Assembly: GCA_019930625.1 (NCBI GenBank)
Contig: CP082844.1
Span: 1-64,000 of the forward strand
Source of the DNA: Nocardia asteroides
GTDB taxonomy: Bacteria; Actinomycetota; Actinomycetes; Mycobacteriales; Mycobacteriaceae
DNA: 64,000 nt
Direction: 5' to 3'
The notes below the pieces were generated by a model. That model was not told where the DNA came from and ran no database searches. It saw nothing but the letters and a program-made list of their open reading frames with translations. This document shows, in pieces, positions 26,244 through 34,187 of this stretch. Position numbers and translations under genes: made by a program. The first letter of the stretch is position 1. Every line of letters starts with the position of its first letter.

Positions 26244-26426
26244 CTACGTGCCGCCGTTGCGGATGCGGACGGCGATTTCGCCGTAAGCGCGGACGCCGAA
26301 TCCGCTGCGGTTGGGGTACATGCGGTCGCCGAGCCGGAGGTCGAAACCGGCGGCGGTGAGCATCGCGGTCACCGCCGCGACGGCGTCGGCATCGCCGGAC
26401 AGTCGGACGTTGACCACACTCGTCAC
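26244..26426 (-). CDS. Small AICE protein, last gene of transfer operon
   Basis: 60 residues, MTSVVNVRLSGD...GFDLRLGD...VRIRNG. It has the pattern beta-helix-beta with GDADAVAAVTAMLTAAGF, like a small ferredoxin-like or ACT-type fold. Its ATG overlaps the stop of the DUF2637 gene (ATGA). Function is unknown; small proteins of this type recur in actinobacterial mobile elements. Confidence 0.6.
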   Translation of the reverse strand: MTSVVNVRLSGDADAVAAVTAMLTAAGFDLRLGDRMYPNRSGFGVRAYGEIAVRIRNGGT

Positions 26427-27343
26427 TGGTGGGCTCCTTCCTCAAGGTGTTCCTGGGCCGCGGTGAGAGTGCGGGTCACCGAGGACGAGCTGAGGCTGAC
26501 GTGCTCGGCAATGCGCGCGTGCGACCAGTTCTGTTCGTGACGCAGGCGCAGGATCTCGGTCACCTTCTCCGGGTCACGCCGACCGGACGGGTCAGCGCTG
26601 CACAGCAGCTCGGCCACCCGCGCCCACCGGTCGACCTCCGCACCAGGCACCGGTGCGTGGTGCATAGACGCTTCGATCGCGGTCTGTTCGGCAGTGCGCA
26701 GCTCCGGGGACGCCTGTCGCGCGGTCAGTTCGGTCGAGGTCGACCGGGTCTCGGTGTGGACCTCGCGCACCGACACGGTGCGTACCGGCTCCGGCCGCTG
26801 CACTGGTTCCGGCTCGGTGCGCATCGCCGGTTCGGTGCTGGTGTGGTCGGTGCGTGCGAGTACCAGCAGGGCGACAGTGGCCTGTCCGATGGCACCGTCG
26901 ATGATGAGCGGGAACAACCATGCCAGGTGTTCGCTCATCCCGACCTGAATCGACAGCTCCCGCAGGGCGTCGAACGACAGCCGGAATGCACCCACCGCGA
27001 TAGCGGCGGTAAGTGCGACAACAGCCCAGTAGGCGAAGCGTGCCTTGTTCTGGGCGCGCACGAGCAGCCCGACGCCGTGGGTTGCTGCCAGCAACGCGAT
27101 CGGCGGGAAACTGGCGACGAACGCCGCGACCGGCTGCTTGCCGTCCGGTGCATTGATCCATGCGTGCACGAGGTTGCCCGCGATCGACATCGCCGCGACC
27201 AACAGCAATTCGCCCCAGAAGAACCGGATCGCCGACACCTGCTCGCGGGTCCGGGCACCGGCCTGTGCACTGTGTGGTGCGCTGTGGTGCGCAGCAGGAT
27301 CGCTGCTGCGCACCACGTCCGCACCGGAGCTGAGTCCGGTCAC
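26423..27343 (-). CDS. DUF2637 membrane protein with C-terminal HTH
   Basis: 306 residues starting GTG 27343. Four hydrophobic helices lie at about residues 40-165, with the DUF2637 signature FPLIIDGAI after a Ser-Phe/Ala-Leu helix. A charged linker rich in Glu, Arg and Thr follows, then a C-terminal HTH-like segment (HARIAEHVSLSSSSVTRTL). DUF2637 proteins are common in actinobacterial plasmids and AICEs, where the HTH may bind element DNA and the helices tether it to the membrane. Its exact role is not known. Confidence 0.8.
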   Translation of the reverse strand: MTGLSSGADVVRSSDPAAHHSAPHSAQAGARTREQVSAIRFFWGELLLVAAMSIAGNLVHAWINAPDGKQPVAAFVASFPPIALLAATHGVGLLVRAQNKARFAYWAVVALTAAIAVGAFRLSFDALRELSIQVGMSEHLAWLFPLIIDGAIGQATVALLVLARTDHTSTEPAMRTEPEPVQRPEPVRTVSVREVHTETRSTSTELTARQASPELRTAEQTAIEASMHHAPVPGAEVDRWARVAELLCSADPSGRRDPEKVTEILRLRHEQNWSHARIAEHVSLSSSSVTRTLTAAQEHLEEGAHQ

Positions 27344-27346
27344 GGC

Positions 27347-27754
27347 TCACGCACCCTTGCTCGCGGTGGCCGGGGTGTAGACGGCGGTGAACAGCCGCGC
27401 CCGCGAGTACTCGGGGTCGGGTCCGGTGTAGGTGACCGACAGGGTCGCACCGATCTCGAAGTCCTCGCTGCCTGCGTTCTCCAGTGCCAGCCCGATGGCC
27501 TGTTCCATGCGCCAGGACACGTACAGGTTGCGCGGTCCGGCGCCGGTGTCGAGGGTGACGACGGTCTGCATGACCGGCTGGCCGTCCTCGTCGAGTTCGA
27601 CCTCACCGGGCGCGCCGCCGAACTTCAGCTTGGGTTCCTCGACGGCGGCGACGATGCAGCCGTAGACGGTGGTGCCGGGCTTGCTGGTCTTGGTGAACGC
27701 CGACGCGGGGCGGGCGGCACGGCGGAAACGCTGTCCGAAGGTGTTGCTGCTCAT
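27347..27754 (-). CDS. AICE conserved hypothetical, possible single-strand-binding-like fold
   Basis: 135 residues from ATG 27754, preceded by ACCACAACAGGAAGGA. It is predicted mostly beta: TTVYGCIVAAVEEPKLKF, QTVVTLDTGAGPRNLYVSW, ATLSVTYTG. The position next to the primase gene and the beta-rich layout would fit an OB-fold DNA-binding role, but no family is recognised. The frame is open further upstream but without codon preference. Confidence 0.55.
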   Translation of the reverse strand: MSSNTFGQRFRRAARPASAFTKTSKPGTTVYGCIVAAVEEPKLKFGGAPGEVELDEDGQPVMQTVVTLDTGAGPRNLYVSWRMEQAIGLALENAGSEDFEIGATLSVTYTGPDPEYSRARLFTAVYTPATASKGA

Positions 27755-27782
27755 GATGGATGGGTCCTTCCTGTTGTGGTGT

Positions 27783-28820
27783 TCAGCGGGTGCGGGTCCG
27801 GTCGGGCCGGCTGCGGCTGGTCGTTGTGGGGTGCAGGTCGTGGATGCTGCGCGGGGATCGGGGCCGGTCGAGGTAGTGGACCGGTTCCAGTTCGTCGAGG
27901 TCGTGTCCGGCGTCGAGGTGGTCACAGAGGTCCTTGCCGTCGCGGGCCTGCATCACCCGGACTTCGCCGACGCGGTCGGCGAGGGATTCGGCGACCTGGG
28001 CGGCGTGGCGGTAGCCGGGCCGGTCGCGGTCGGCGACCACAATCACCCGGCCAGCGCCACGCAGCCAGCGGGCGTGGTCGTCGGTCCACTTGCCCGCGCC
28101 CATCGCGTTGCACGTCGCGAGCTGCCCGGCCTGGCGGGCTCGCTGCACGTCCTTCTCGCCCTCGCACACGTACAACTCGCGGCCGGTGTCGAGCGCTTCG
28201 CGCACGTCGGCGAGCTGCCACGGCAGCGGAGCGAACCCGGTGTTGACCCACTCGGTTCCGGTCCAGTGCCGCTGGTAGAAGCTCTTGGTGTGCCCGTGCT
28301 CGTGCGGGGTGTGCAGCCGCACCACCGCGCCCTCGACGCGGCCGCCCGGCCACCGATAGACGTAGGTGTCAACCGCCTCGGGCTCCCCGATCTGGGCACC
28401 CAACTCCCGCTTGGCGGGCAGCGGGAACCGAGCCGCGAGAATGGCTTTCTCGACCGGGGAGGCGACGGCAACCGGGCGGGCGGGCCGCCCGCTGCCCGCG
28501 TACGGCCGACGAGCAGAACCCTGCTGGTTGGTGCGCTCGGGCAGCCGGTCCCACAGATCGCGCACCCGCAACCCGATGCGGTCGAGCACGTCCTGGTCGT
28601 CACAGCGTGCCCAGCAGCGCACCATCGTTTTGCCCTGCCGCGGGTCATACCGCACACCCAGGCTGGGGTTGTGGTGGTGGCCGTCGCCCTCGTGCACCGG
28701 GCACAGGTAGTTCGTCCACTGCTGCGGCTCCCGAGGCCACTTGGCAGGACCCACCCGGCGAATCAACGCCGCGGTCACCACCTCATACGAATGGCCCTGC
28801 TGCGGAGGCTGTTCGGACAT
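27783..28820 (-). CDS. DnaG-like primase (zinc finger plus TOPRIM)
   Basis: 345 residues from ATG 28820. The N-terminal CHC2-like zinc finger has Cys40, His43, Cys69 and Cys73 (CPVH...MVRCWARC). A TOPRIM domain follows, with LYVCEGEKD at about 216-224 and VIVVADRDRPG at about 260-270, the Glu and Asp pair that binds Mg2+. The C-terminal tail is basic and disordered. It should make primers for element replication. Most described AICEs use RepSA, RepAM or a Prim-Pol protein; here this enzyme takes that place. Confidence 0.75.
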   Translation of the reverse strand: MSEQPPQQGHSYEVVTAALIRRVGPAKWPREPQQWTNYLCPVHEGDGHHHNPSLGVRYDPRQGKTMVRCWARCDDQDVLDRIGLRVRDLWDRLPERTNQQGSARRPYAGSGRPARPVAVASPVEKAILAARFPLPAKRELGAQIGEPEAVDTYVYRWPGGRVEGAVVRLHTPHEHGHTKSFYQRHWTGTEWVNTGFAPLPWQLADVREALDTGRELYVCEGEKDVQRARQAGQLATCNAMGAGKWTDDHARWLRGAGRVIVVADRDRPGYRHAAQVAESLADRVGEVRVMQARDGKDLCDHLDAGHDLDELEPVHYLDRPRSPRSIHDLHPTTTSRSRPDRTRTR

Positions 28821-28822
28821 CG

Positions 28823-29158
28823 TCACCGCCCCCGCTCGATCTCCGGCCGCTGGGCGGCGGTGAGGATGCGGGCCTGCTCGATACTGCGCCGCTGCACGGC
28901 GTTCAACGCATCGGCGCCAGGCAAGGACAGCATCCGCCGCACGGAGCTGGGCGAGCGCGACCACAAGTCGTGCACGTCCTTCAGGTACTTCCACTCCCCC
29001 GGATGCGGCCCGTTGCGCCACCCCTGGTCGATAGCTTCTTGCTGGGCGTACAGGCTGTGGATCTCCACCTCACCGGCGCCCGGCCGGTCCCGCAGCCGCG
29101 ACAGCCGATCGACCTCGGCGAACGCTTCGCGCATCGCTTCCTCGTGCTCGATATGCAT
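28823..29158 (-). CDS. Small AICE protein, EHEEAMR family copy 2
   Basis: 111 residues beginning MHIEHEEAMREAF, with WRNGPHPGEWKYLKDVHDLWSRSP in the middle. It parallels the upstream gene (MEREHEEAMRIEF, WSDGPHAEHWGYLDDAYEDWRRSP), so the two are tandem paralogues. It is helical and highly charged, with no known domain. It lies two bases upstream of the primase gene. Confidence 0.55.
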   Translation of the reverse strand: MHIEHEEAMREAFAEVDRLSRLRDRPGAGEVEIHSLYAQQEAIDQGWRNGPHPGEWKYLKDVHDLWSRSPSSVRRMLSLPGADALNAVQRRSIEQARILTAAQRPEIERGR

Positions 29159-29161
29159 GAC

Positions 29162-29575
29162 TCACCGCCCCCGCTGCACGCCGCGGCTGCGTGCGGGCTG
29201 CTGCTGTTCGATGTCGGGGTTGGTGTGGCGGTGGAAGGCGTCGCGGACGGTTTGGCTGTCGCGGATCGCCAGATGCAACGAGTGCTGCAAGCTGCGGTAT
29301 TGCAGCTCGGTCGCTCCGGCGCCGTCGTTGTAGACGATGTTGTCCACCAGCCGGAACATCGGCTCCGGCGAGCGCCGCCAATCCTCGTAGGCGTCATCGA
29401 GGTACCCCCAGTGCTCAGCGTGCGGGCCGTCGGACCACCGCTTACCGATCTCCCGCCGCTGGGCGGTGATGCGGTCGCGGTCGGCGTTGGTGGCGGTCGG
29501 CTGCTGCATGTCTTCGCCGAGCTGGGTGTATCGGGCGAACTCGATACGCATCGCTTCCTCGTGCTCGCGTTCCAT
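29162..29575 (-). CDS. Small AICE protein, EHEEAMR family copy 1
   Basis: 137 residues from ATG 29575, one base after the stop of the coiled-coil gene. It shares the EHEEAMR start and the W-x2-GPH-x3-W-x-YL-x-D core with its downstream neighbour but is longer, with an extra segment (FRLVDNIVYNDGAGA). No known family. The highly charged composition suggests a protein- or DNA-binding accessory factor. Confidence 0.55.
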   Translation of the reverse strand: MEREHEEAMRIEFARYTQLGEDMQQPTATNADRDRITAQRREIGKRWSDGPHAEHWGYLDDAYEDWRRSPEPMFRLVDNIVYNDGAGATELQYRSLQHSLHLAIRDSQTVRDAFHRHTNPDIEQQQPARSRGVQRGR

Positions 29576-29576
29576 G

Positions 29577-31115
29577 TCAACGGGTCCGCTCGATACCGTT
29601 GCGGCCGTTGCCGTTCCGCTCCGGGCGCGGCCAGGACTGGGTGTCGGGACCGGCCTGCTCGCGGCCGGTCCCGAGGTCGTGCAGGTAGCTGGCGCGCTTG
29701 CCCACCGGTCCGGTGTCGTTGCCCGGCTGTACCGAGTTGCGAAGCTGCTCCAGCGTCGGATTCGATTTCTCCTGCTCCGCGCCGTGACCGTTGGCGGCGG
29801 TGCGGCGTGAGCGGTTGCCGTAGCGCTCCTGCTCGGGAGTGGACTGCACGAGCTTGCGCACCGCTTCGTCGCGTTCCTGCTTGAGCTGGTCACGCTCGGC
29901 GGTCAGCTGCTCGATGCCCGGTCGAGCGCGCAATGCGTCGACCTCTGCGGACAGGCGCAGGTTGCGGTTCTTCAACGCCTCGATGTGCCCTTCGGCGGAG
30001 TCGAGTTTGCGGCGGATCTCGTCGCGGTCGGCGGTGACCGAATCCAGGCCGCGTTGCAGCATCCCGACCCGGTTTTCCAGCCGATCCCGGTCGGCGGTCA
30101 TGTCGTTCAACTGGCGCTCCACCTGCGCCAACCGGTCGACGCCAGCGGTTTCGGGTGGGCGTTCGCGGTCGGTGTTCTCCCGCTGCCGGGCGGGCTGCTC
30201 GGCCTGCTCGTGGTGAACCTGCCCGGACAACGCCCGCTTACGCAGTACGGTCTCCCGGTCGGCGAGCTCTTCGGCGACGGTCTCGGGGCGGCCGTAGTCG
30301 ACGTACTGCTTCGCGGCGTTGAGGGTGTCGCGGGTCTTGACTGCCAGAGTGGTGCCGTCCGACCACGACGTGCCGCTGATGTTGCGCTGCAACCAGCTGG
30401 TGGCACTGTGCTCGGTGGCGAACGAACGGGATTCGGTCAGCTTCCCGCCGTCCGGGTCGGTCCACGTCATTTCCGCGGTGTAGCGGTCGCGGTGGGCTTG
30501 GGCGGCGTCGATACGCGCCAGCAGCGACTCCTCGGCGTTGGCGCGGCGCGCGGCGTCCAGGCTGTGCTGCCAGCCCTGCTCACGCTCCACCTCGGCACGC
30601 TGCCGGGCGTTGACCGTCTCCCGAGCGACGTGGGCGCGGTAGCGCAGTGCGTCGATGCCGCGGACCTTGTGTGCTTTGGCGAAGAGGTTGCCGACCTTGA
30701 AATGCGGGAAGATCGTCGCCGAGTCCAACCCGTCGAGGGCTATGCCCTGCTCGGTGCGGGTCAGGTGCTCGTTGGCGATGAAGCCGCGGGCCAGGCGGTT
30801 GCGGTGCTCGGCCAGGGCGTGAGCGTCGCGGGCGCGCCGGTCATGGTCCACGCGCGGGTCGTTCGCGCGGTCGGCGACCGTTTGGACATGCACGCGGTAG
30901 CGGTCGATAGCCTGACTCGTCCAGGTCAGCTGATGCTTGCGCATCACCTCGGCCTCGCGGCGCTGCTCGCGTAGCGTCCGGCTGATCTCCTTGCGGATCT
31001 TGCGACGCTCCAGAAAGTTGCGGGCCTGGGCGTGTAGCCGGGTCAGCTCCGGCAGCGATCGCGCGAACTTGCGTGCCTCGGCGATCATCTCGTCCTCAGG
31101 GCTACGGTCGGTCAT
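29577..31115 (-). CDS. Large coiled-coil AICE protein
   Basis: 512 residues from ATG 31115, after AGAGAGGA; an ATG at 31157 overlapping the upstream stop (ATGA) is the alternative. Residues 1-240 are mostly charged helices. Residues 325-430 form long heptads with repeated LENRV, LDSVTADRDE and LDSAEGHIEALKNR. The C-terminal 80 residues are polar and disordered. No enzymatic motif is visible. It could be a scaffold in the transfer complex or a DNA-bridging protein; this is inference from its place between the membrane proteins and the primase. Confidence 0.65.
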   Translation of the reverse strand: MTDRSPEDEMIAEARKFARSLPELTRLHAQARNFLERRKIRKEISRTLREQRREAEVMRKHQLTWTSQAIDRYRVHVQTVADRANDPRVDHDRRARDAHALAEHRNRLARGFIANEHLTRTEQGIALDGLDSATIFPHFKVGNLFAKAHKVRGIDALRYRAHVARETVNARQRAEVEREQGWQHSLDAARRANAEESLLARIDAAQAHRDRYTAEMTWTDPDGGKLTESRSFATEHSATSWLQRNISGTSWSDGTTLAVKTRDTLNAAKQYVDYGRPETVAEELADRETVLRKRALSGQVHHEQAEQPARQRENTDRERPPETAGVDRLAQVERQLNDMTADRDRLENRVGMLQRGLDSVTADRDEIRRKLDSAEGHIEALKNRNLRLSAEVDALRARPGIEQLTAERDQLKQERDEAVRKLVQSTPEQERYGNRSRRTAANGHGAEQEKSNPTLEQLRNSVQPGNDTGPVGKRASYLHDLGTGREQAGPDTQSWPRPERNGNGRNGIERTR

Positions 31116-31133
31116 TGCGGTGAATTCCTCTCT

Positions 31134-31142
31134 CTTGTGGTT
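31134..31142 (-). promoter_or_regulatory. AACCACAAG leader motif before a Shine-Dalgarno site
   Basis: Minus-strand AACCACAAG followed by AGAGAGGA and the ATG at 31115. The same octamer core precedes the start at 31519 (31532-31540), overlaps the start codon at 35245 (35234-35242), and occurs three times at 25880-25925. A variant, ACCACAAC, precedes 27754. Confidence 0.4.
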
Positions 31143-31153
31143 GGTTTCGGTGC

Positions 31154-31519
31154 TCATCGGGTCCGCTCGACGCGGTTGCGGCGGCGGTCGAGTTCGTCGG
31201 CTGCGGCGTCGGTGAGCTTGAGGCGGGTCGCGTACCGGCCGCGAGCGCGGGACAGCAAGATGTCGGCGGCGTCCAACTTCTCGTCCGCCATCGCCAGCGC
31301 GGTTTCCGCGCCGAGCGCGGCCTCGGCGGGGTCGAGCGGGTCGCCGAGGTTGTCGACCGCCAACTCGTCGGGGTGTCGGCGCAGGGCGGCGTACTCGCGC
31401 CGGATCGCGCTGATCTCGCGGCGCAGCTGGAACAGCCGGTCGTCGACGTTGTGCAGGCGCTCGTACAGATCAACCGGCGCGGTGCGGATCGGGTCGTCGG
31501 GGGTTCGGTTGGTGCTCAA
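31154..31519 (-). CDS. AICE hypothetical protein, helical
   Basis: 121 residues. The start is TTG 31519, preceded by AAGGAAA; the frame reads further up to 31738, but that part is antisense-like. The protein is a charged helix (LYERLHNVDDRLFQLRREISAIRREYAALR) followed by an Ala-rich second half. It is probably an adaptor that works with the downstream coiled-coil protein, whose alternative start overlaps its stop. Confidence 0.5.
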   Translation of the reverse strand: MSTNRTPDDPIRTAPVDLYERLHNVDDRLFQLRREISAIRREYAALRRHPDELAVDNLGDPLDPAEAALGAETALAMADEKLDAADILLSRARGRYATRLKLTDAAADELDRRRNRVERTR

Positions 31520-31542
31520 CGGTTTTCCTTTCTTGTGGTTGG

Positions 31543-32154
31543 TTACTGGGCCGGGGTGGTGCGGTTGGTCTCGTGCTTGGTGCGGGCGCGGTCGATGCGC
31601 TCGACCAGGGCGCGCAGCAGCCCGACGATGGCGGTCGCGACGGCGGCGACGGCGTGGCTGACGCCAGCGGTGACGGTGCTGATGGCCTGCGGCAGGGGCG
31701 GGCGGTGGGCGGCGTTCCACCACAGGTAGGCCACCCACGCGCCGCCGTAGACGGCCAGCGGACCGGCCACCAGCGGCCCCTCACCCCATCCGGCGGTCAC
31801 GGCTGCGCCGACCACAACGGCGGAAGCTGCCGCAGTACGCCGCGCGGTCTGCGCCTGTGACCGCGCCGGGACCGGCGCCACCGGGGCCGCGGCCTGCTCG
31901 GTGGGTTCGTCGTCGAGGTCGGGCACGACGGTCAGCGCGGCCCGGCGCACCGGCCTGGTGTCGGCGGCGGGTTGTTCCGTCTGTGCTGGTGTGGTGGTCG
32001 GGGCGGTGTCGAGGTCGGCGATACCGGCCAGCCAGTCCTCGACTTCGTCGGCGAACAGCTCGCCCGCGATCGCGGGATCGGTCGGTGTCGCAGCGGGGTC
32101 GGGCCGCCGCTGGCCCTCGTCGTCGTTGTCGTCGTGGGGTCGGATGATGCGCAT
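31543..32154 (-). CDS. AICE membrane protein
   Basis: 203 residues from ATG 32154. The first 100 residues are acidic and Pro/Thr-rich. Two hydrophobic segments follow (ASAVVVGAAVTAGWG, LVAGPLAVYGGAWVAYLWW) and a third, weaker helix, then a basic tail. Small membrane proteins next to traSA act in plasmid spread (Spd) in Streptomyces elements. This one has the right place but no sequence family I recognise. Confidence 0.6.
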   Translation of the reverse strand: MRIIRPHDDNDDEGQRRPDPAATPTDPAIAGELFADEVEDWLAGIADLDTAPTTTPAQTEQPAADTRPVRRAALTVVPDLDDEPTEQAAAPVAPVPARSQAQTARRTAAASAVVVGAAVTAGWGEGPLVAGPLAVYGGAWVAYLWWNAAHRPPLPQAISTVTAGVSHAVAAVATAIVGLLRALVERIDRARTKHETNRTTPAQ

Positions 32155-32189
32155 GGTGTTGCCTTTCAATCGGTTTCGGAGAAGGGGGG

Positions 32190-34187
32190 TCAGGCAGTCA
32201 CGTCGGCGGTGACGGCCTCGATCTCGGGATCGGCGCTGGTCGTGCCCGGCAGGGGGCGCACGGTGGCCGGATCGACGGGCACGACGTGCCCGAATTGGGC
32301 GCGGCCGGCCTTGGCGTAGACGAACTGTCCGGTGTCGAACTGGCGGACGCGGTCGGGGTCGACCAGCCACTTCTCACCGACCGACACCTGACCTTCGTCG
32401 CCGGTGCGCTGGCCCTTGATCAGGTGCCGCGACGGCAGCATGTGCCGGACCGACCCGAAGTGCTTGCACAGCTCTCCGGCGTTCTCGACGTAGCCGAGCA
32501 GCACCCCGCCCGCACAGGACTTCAAGATCCGGTCAAGCGCCCACTGATCCCCGGCGACACCCTCGGGACTCTGGGCGGCGAACAGCACGCTCACGCCCTG
32601 GGAGCGGCCCCGCTCGCACACCTCTTCCAGCCCGATCGAGCCCTGACCGGTGGTGAGCGCGCTCAGCTCGTCGATGATCAAGGTGACGCTGCGACGCTGG
32701 TCCTTGGCGGTGCGGGCCGCGCGCTGCATCAGCATCCGCAGGATGGCGGCGACCTGAGCGCGGGCGGCGTCCTTGTCCAGGCCCGGCACGGTCACATACA
32801 GCACGTCGAGGTCGTCGAGGTCAACACCGCCGTCGAACACCATCCGCCCGTCCTCACCCTGGAGGCTGTCGAACAGGTTGGATGCCTTGATCAGCATGTC
32901 GGCGAGCTGGTCGACCTTCTCCGACTGGAGGGCTTCGACCATCCGCTTCACATCCGGGGCGTTGCCCCACAGATCCAGCAGCGTCTCGGGATTCAAGCGC
33001 TCCAGGAACTCCCGGCTCGACCGCGGCGGCCCGGCCGGAGCATCCACGACCAGCGAGACGATGCGGCGGCGCAACTCGTCGAAATGCTGACCTTCCGACG
33101 TCGACGCCTGTCCGGCGTTGAGCATGTCGCCGAGCACGGCCCGCTGGTCGCGGGCCCGCATAGCCCACACATTCAGGCGGGCACCGTGAGGAACCTCGGC
33201 GATGCGGTCAGCGGCGATACCGCGGCGCTGGGCGATCTCGCGCAACTCGTGGCCCAAGACCTTGTCGTCGTTGCCGCCCTTGCAGGACACGACCACCAGC
33301 AGCGGGCGCGGGTGCTTGCCCCGCATGCCCGGCACGTCCTTCCACCGCTGCCAGGCGTTCCACTCGTATTCGAGCATCCCGACCGCATACCGCTTGATCA
33401 GCTCCGTCTTGCCCGAGCCAGTCGTGCCGAACGCGGCCATCTGGCGGCGCGCTTCCCTGTGCGGCACCACCATCCACGCCTGATGCCGCGCGGTCAGCTC
33501 CGACCACAAACCCAGGGGGTGCGCCGAGCGCCGGTCCGCCAGCGGACCCAGCACGATCCCGTCCGTTGTGGTGAACGGGGCACCAACCGACCGCGCGGCG
33601 CGAGCGGCCCCGGCGAACTGGCGTGCGGCCAGCGCCGCCTGCACCCGCTCGGTGCGGCCCAGGTTCTTCAACCCGACCGTGTTGGTCTTGTGCACGAACG
33701 ACGCCCACCAGTACGTCGCCGCCAGCGCGGCCACCGGGGCAGCGAGCAGGACCATCGTGCGCAGCCCGCCCACGTCACCGTCGGCGACCCGCGCCGCACC
33801 CGACCACAACAGGGAAGCGGGCGTGATCCACGATCCACCGGCCATCGCCGACGCCGCGGGCAGCAGCAGCGACCCGATCGCGAAGTTGCGCAACCGGTGC
33901 GGCGCCAACGGCCACCGCGCCGCGACGGCGACGATCATGACCAGCATCGCCACGATCACGACACCGCACACCGTCGCTGTCGAGGCCGCGTCACCGGCCG
34001 CGGACAAGTCCAGCGTCGGCAGATCCCAGCCTTCGACGTGGCGGATCGGCGGCGCCTGAGGCACCAGCGTGCCGCTACCGGCGCCCGGCTCCACTGGCGG
34101 CAGGTCCGGCTGTCCGGTGGTGGGGACTTGCGGGCTGCCGTTGGGGTGGCAGTCCTGGGGAGTGATGATCGGCTGGCAGTTGCTCAT
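32190..34187 (-). CDS. traSA: TraSA-like FtsK/SpoIIIE DNA translocase (conjugal transfer)
   Basis: 665 residues from ATG 34187, which overlaps the upstream stop (ATGA). Two membrane helices lie around residues 55-105 and a further pair near 135-165. The motor domain has Walker A FGTTGSGKTEL at about 250-260 and Walker B SVTLIIDELSAL, with later QSPEGVAGD and RHMLPSRH motifs of the FtsK-HerA fold. Proteins of this type pump double-stranded element DNA between hyphal or cell compartments without a relaxase. It is the key transfer gene of the element. Confidence 0.9.
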   Translation of the reverse strand: MSNCQPIITPQDCHPNGSPQVPTTGQPDLPPVEPGAGSGTLVPQAPPIRHVEGWDLPTLDLSAAGDAASTATVCGVVIVAMLVMIVAVAARWPLAPHRLRNFAIGSLLLPAASAMAGGSWITPASLLWSGAARVADGDVGGLRTMVLLAAPVAALAATYWWASFVHKTNTVGLKNLGRTERVQAALAARQFAGAARAARSVGAPFTTTDGIVLGPLADRRSAHPLGLWSELTARHQAWMVVPHREARRQMAAFGTTGSGKTELIKRYAVGMLEYEWNAWQRWKDVPGMRGKHPRPLLVVVSCKGGNDDKVLGHELREIAQRRGIAADRIAEVPHGARLNVWAMRARDQRAVLGDMLNAGQASTSEGQHFDELRRRIVSLVVDAPAGPPRSSREFLERLNPETLLDLWGNAPDVKRMVEALQSEKVDQLADMLIKASNLFDSLQGEDGRMVFDGGVDLDDLDVLYVTVPGLDKDAARAQVAAILRMLMQRAARTAKDQRRSVTLIIDELSALTTGQGSIGLEEVCERGRSQGVSVLFAAQSPEGVAGDQWALDRILKSCAGGVLLGYVENAGELCKHFGSVRHMLPSRHLIKGQRTGDEGQVSVGEKWLVDPDRVRQFDTGQFVYAKAGRAQFGHVVPVDPATVRPLPGTTSADPEIEAVTADVTA

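Noticed and set aside
31154..31738. 194-residue version of the gene starting at 31738
   Set aside because: The first part is the wrong frame of the membrane protein gene at 31543-32154. TTG 31519 with a good ribosome site is preferred.
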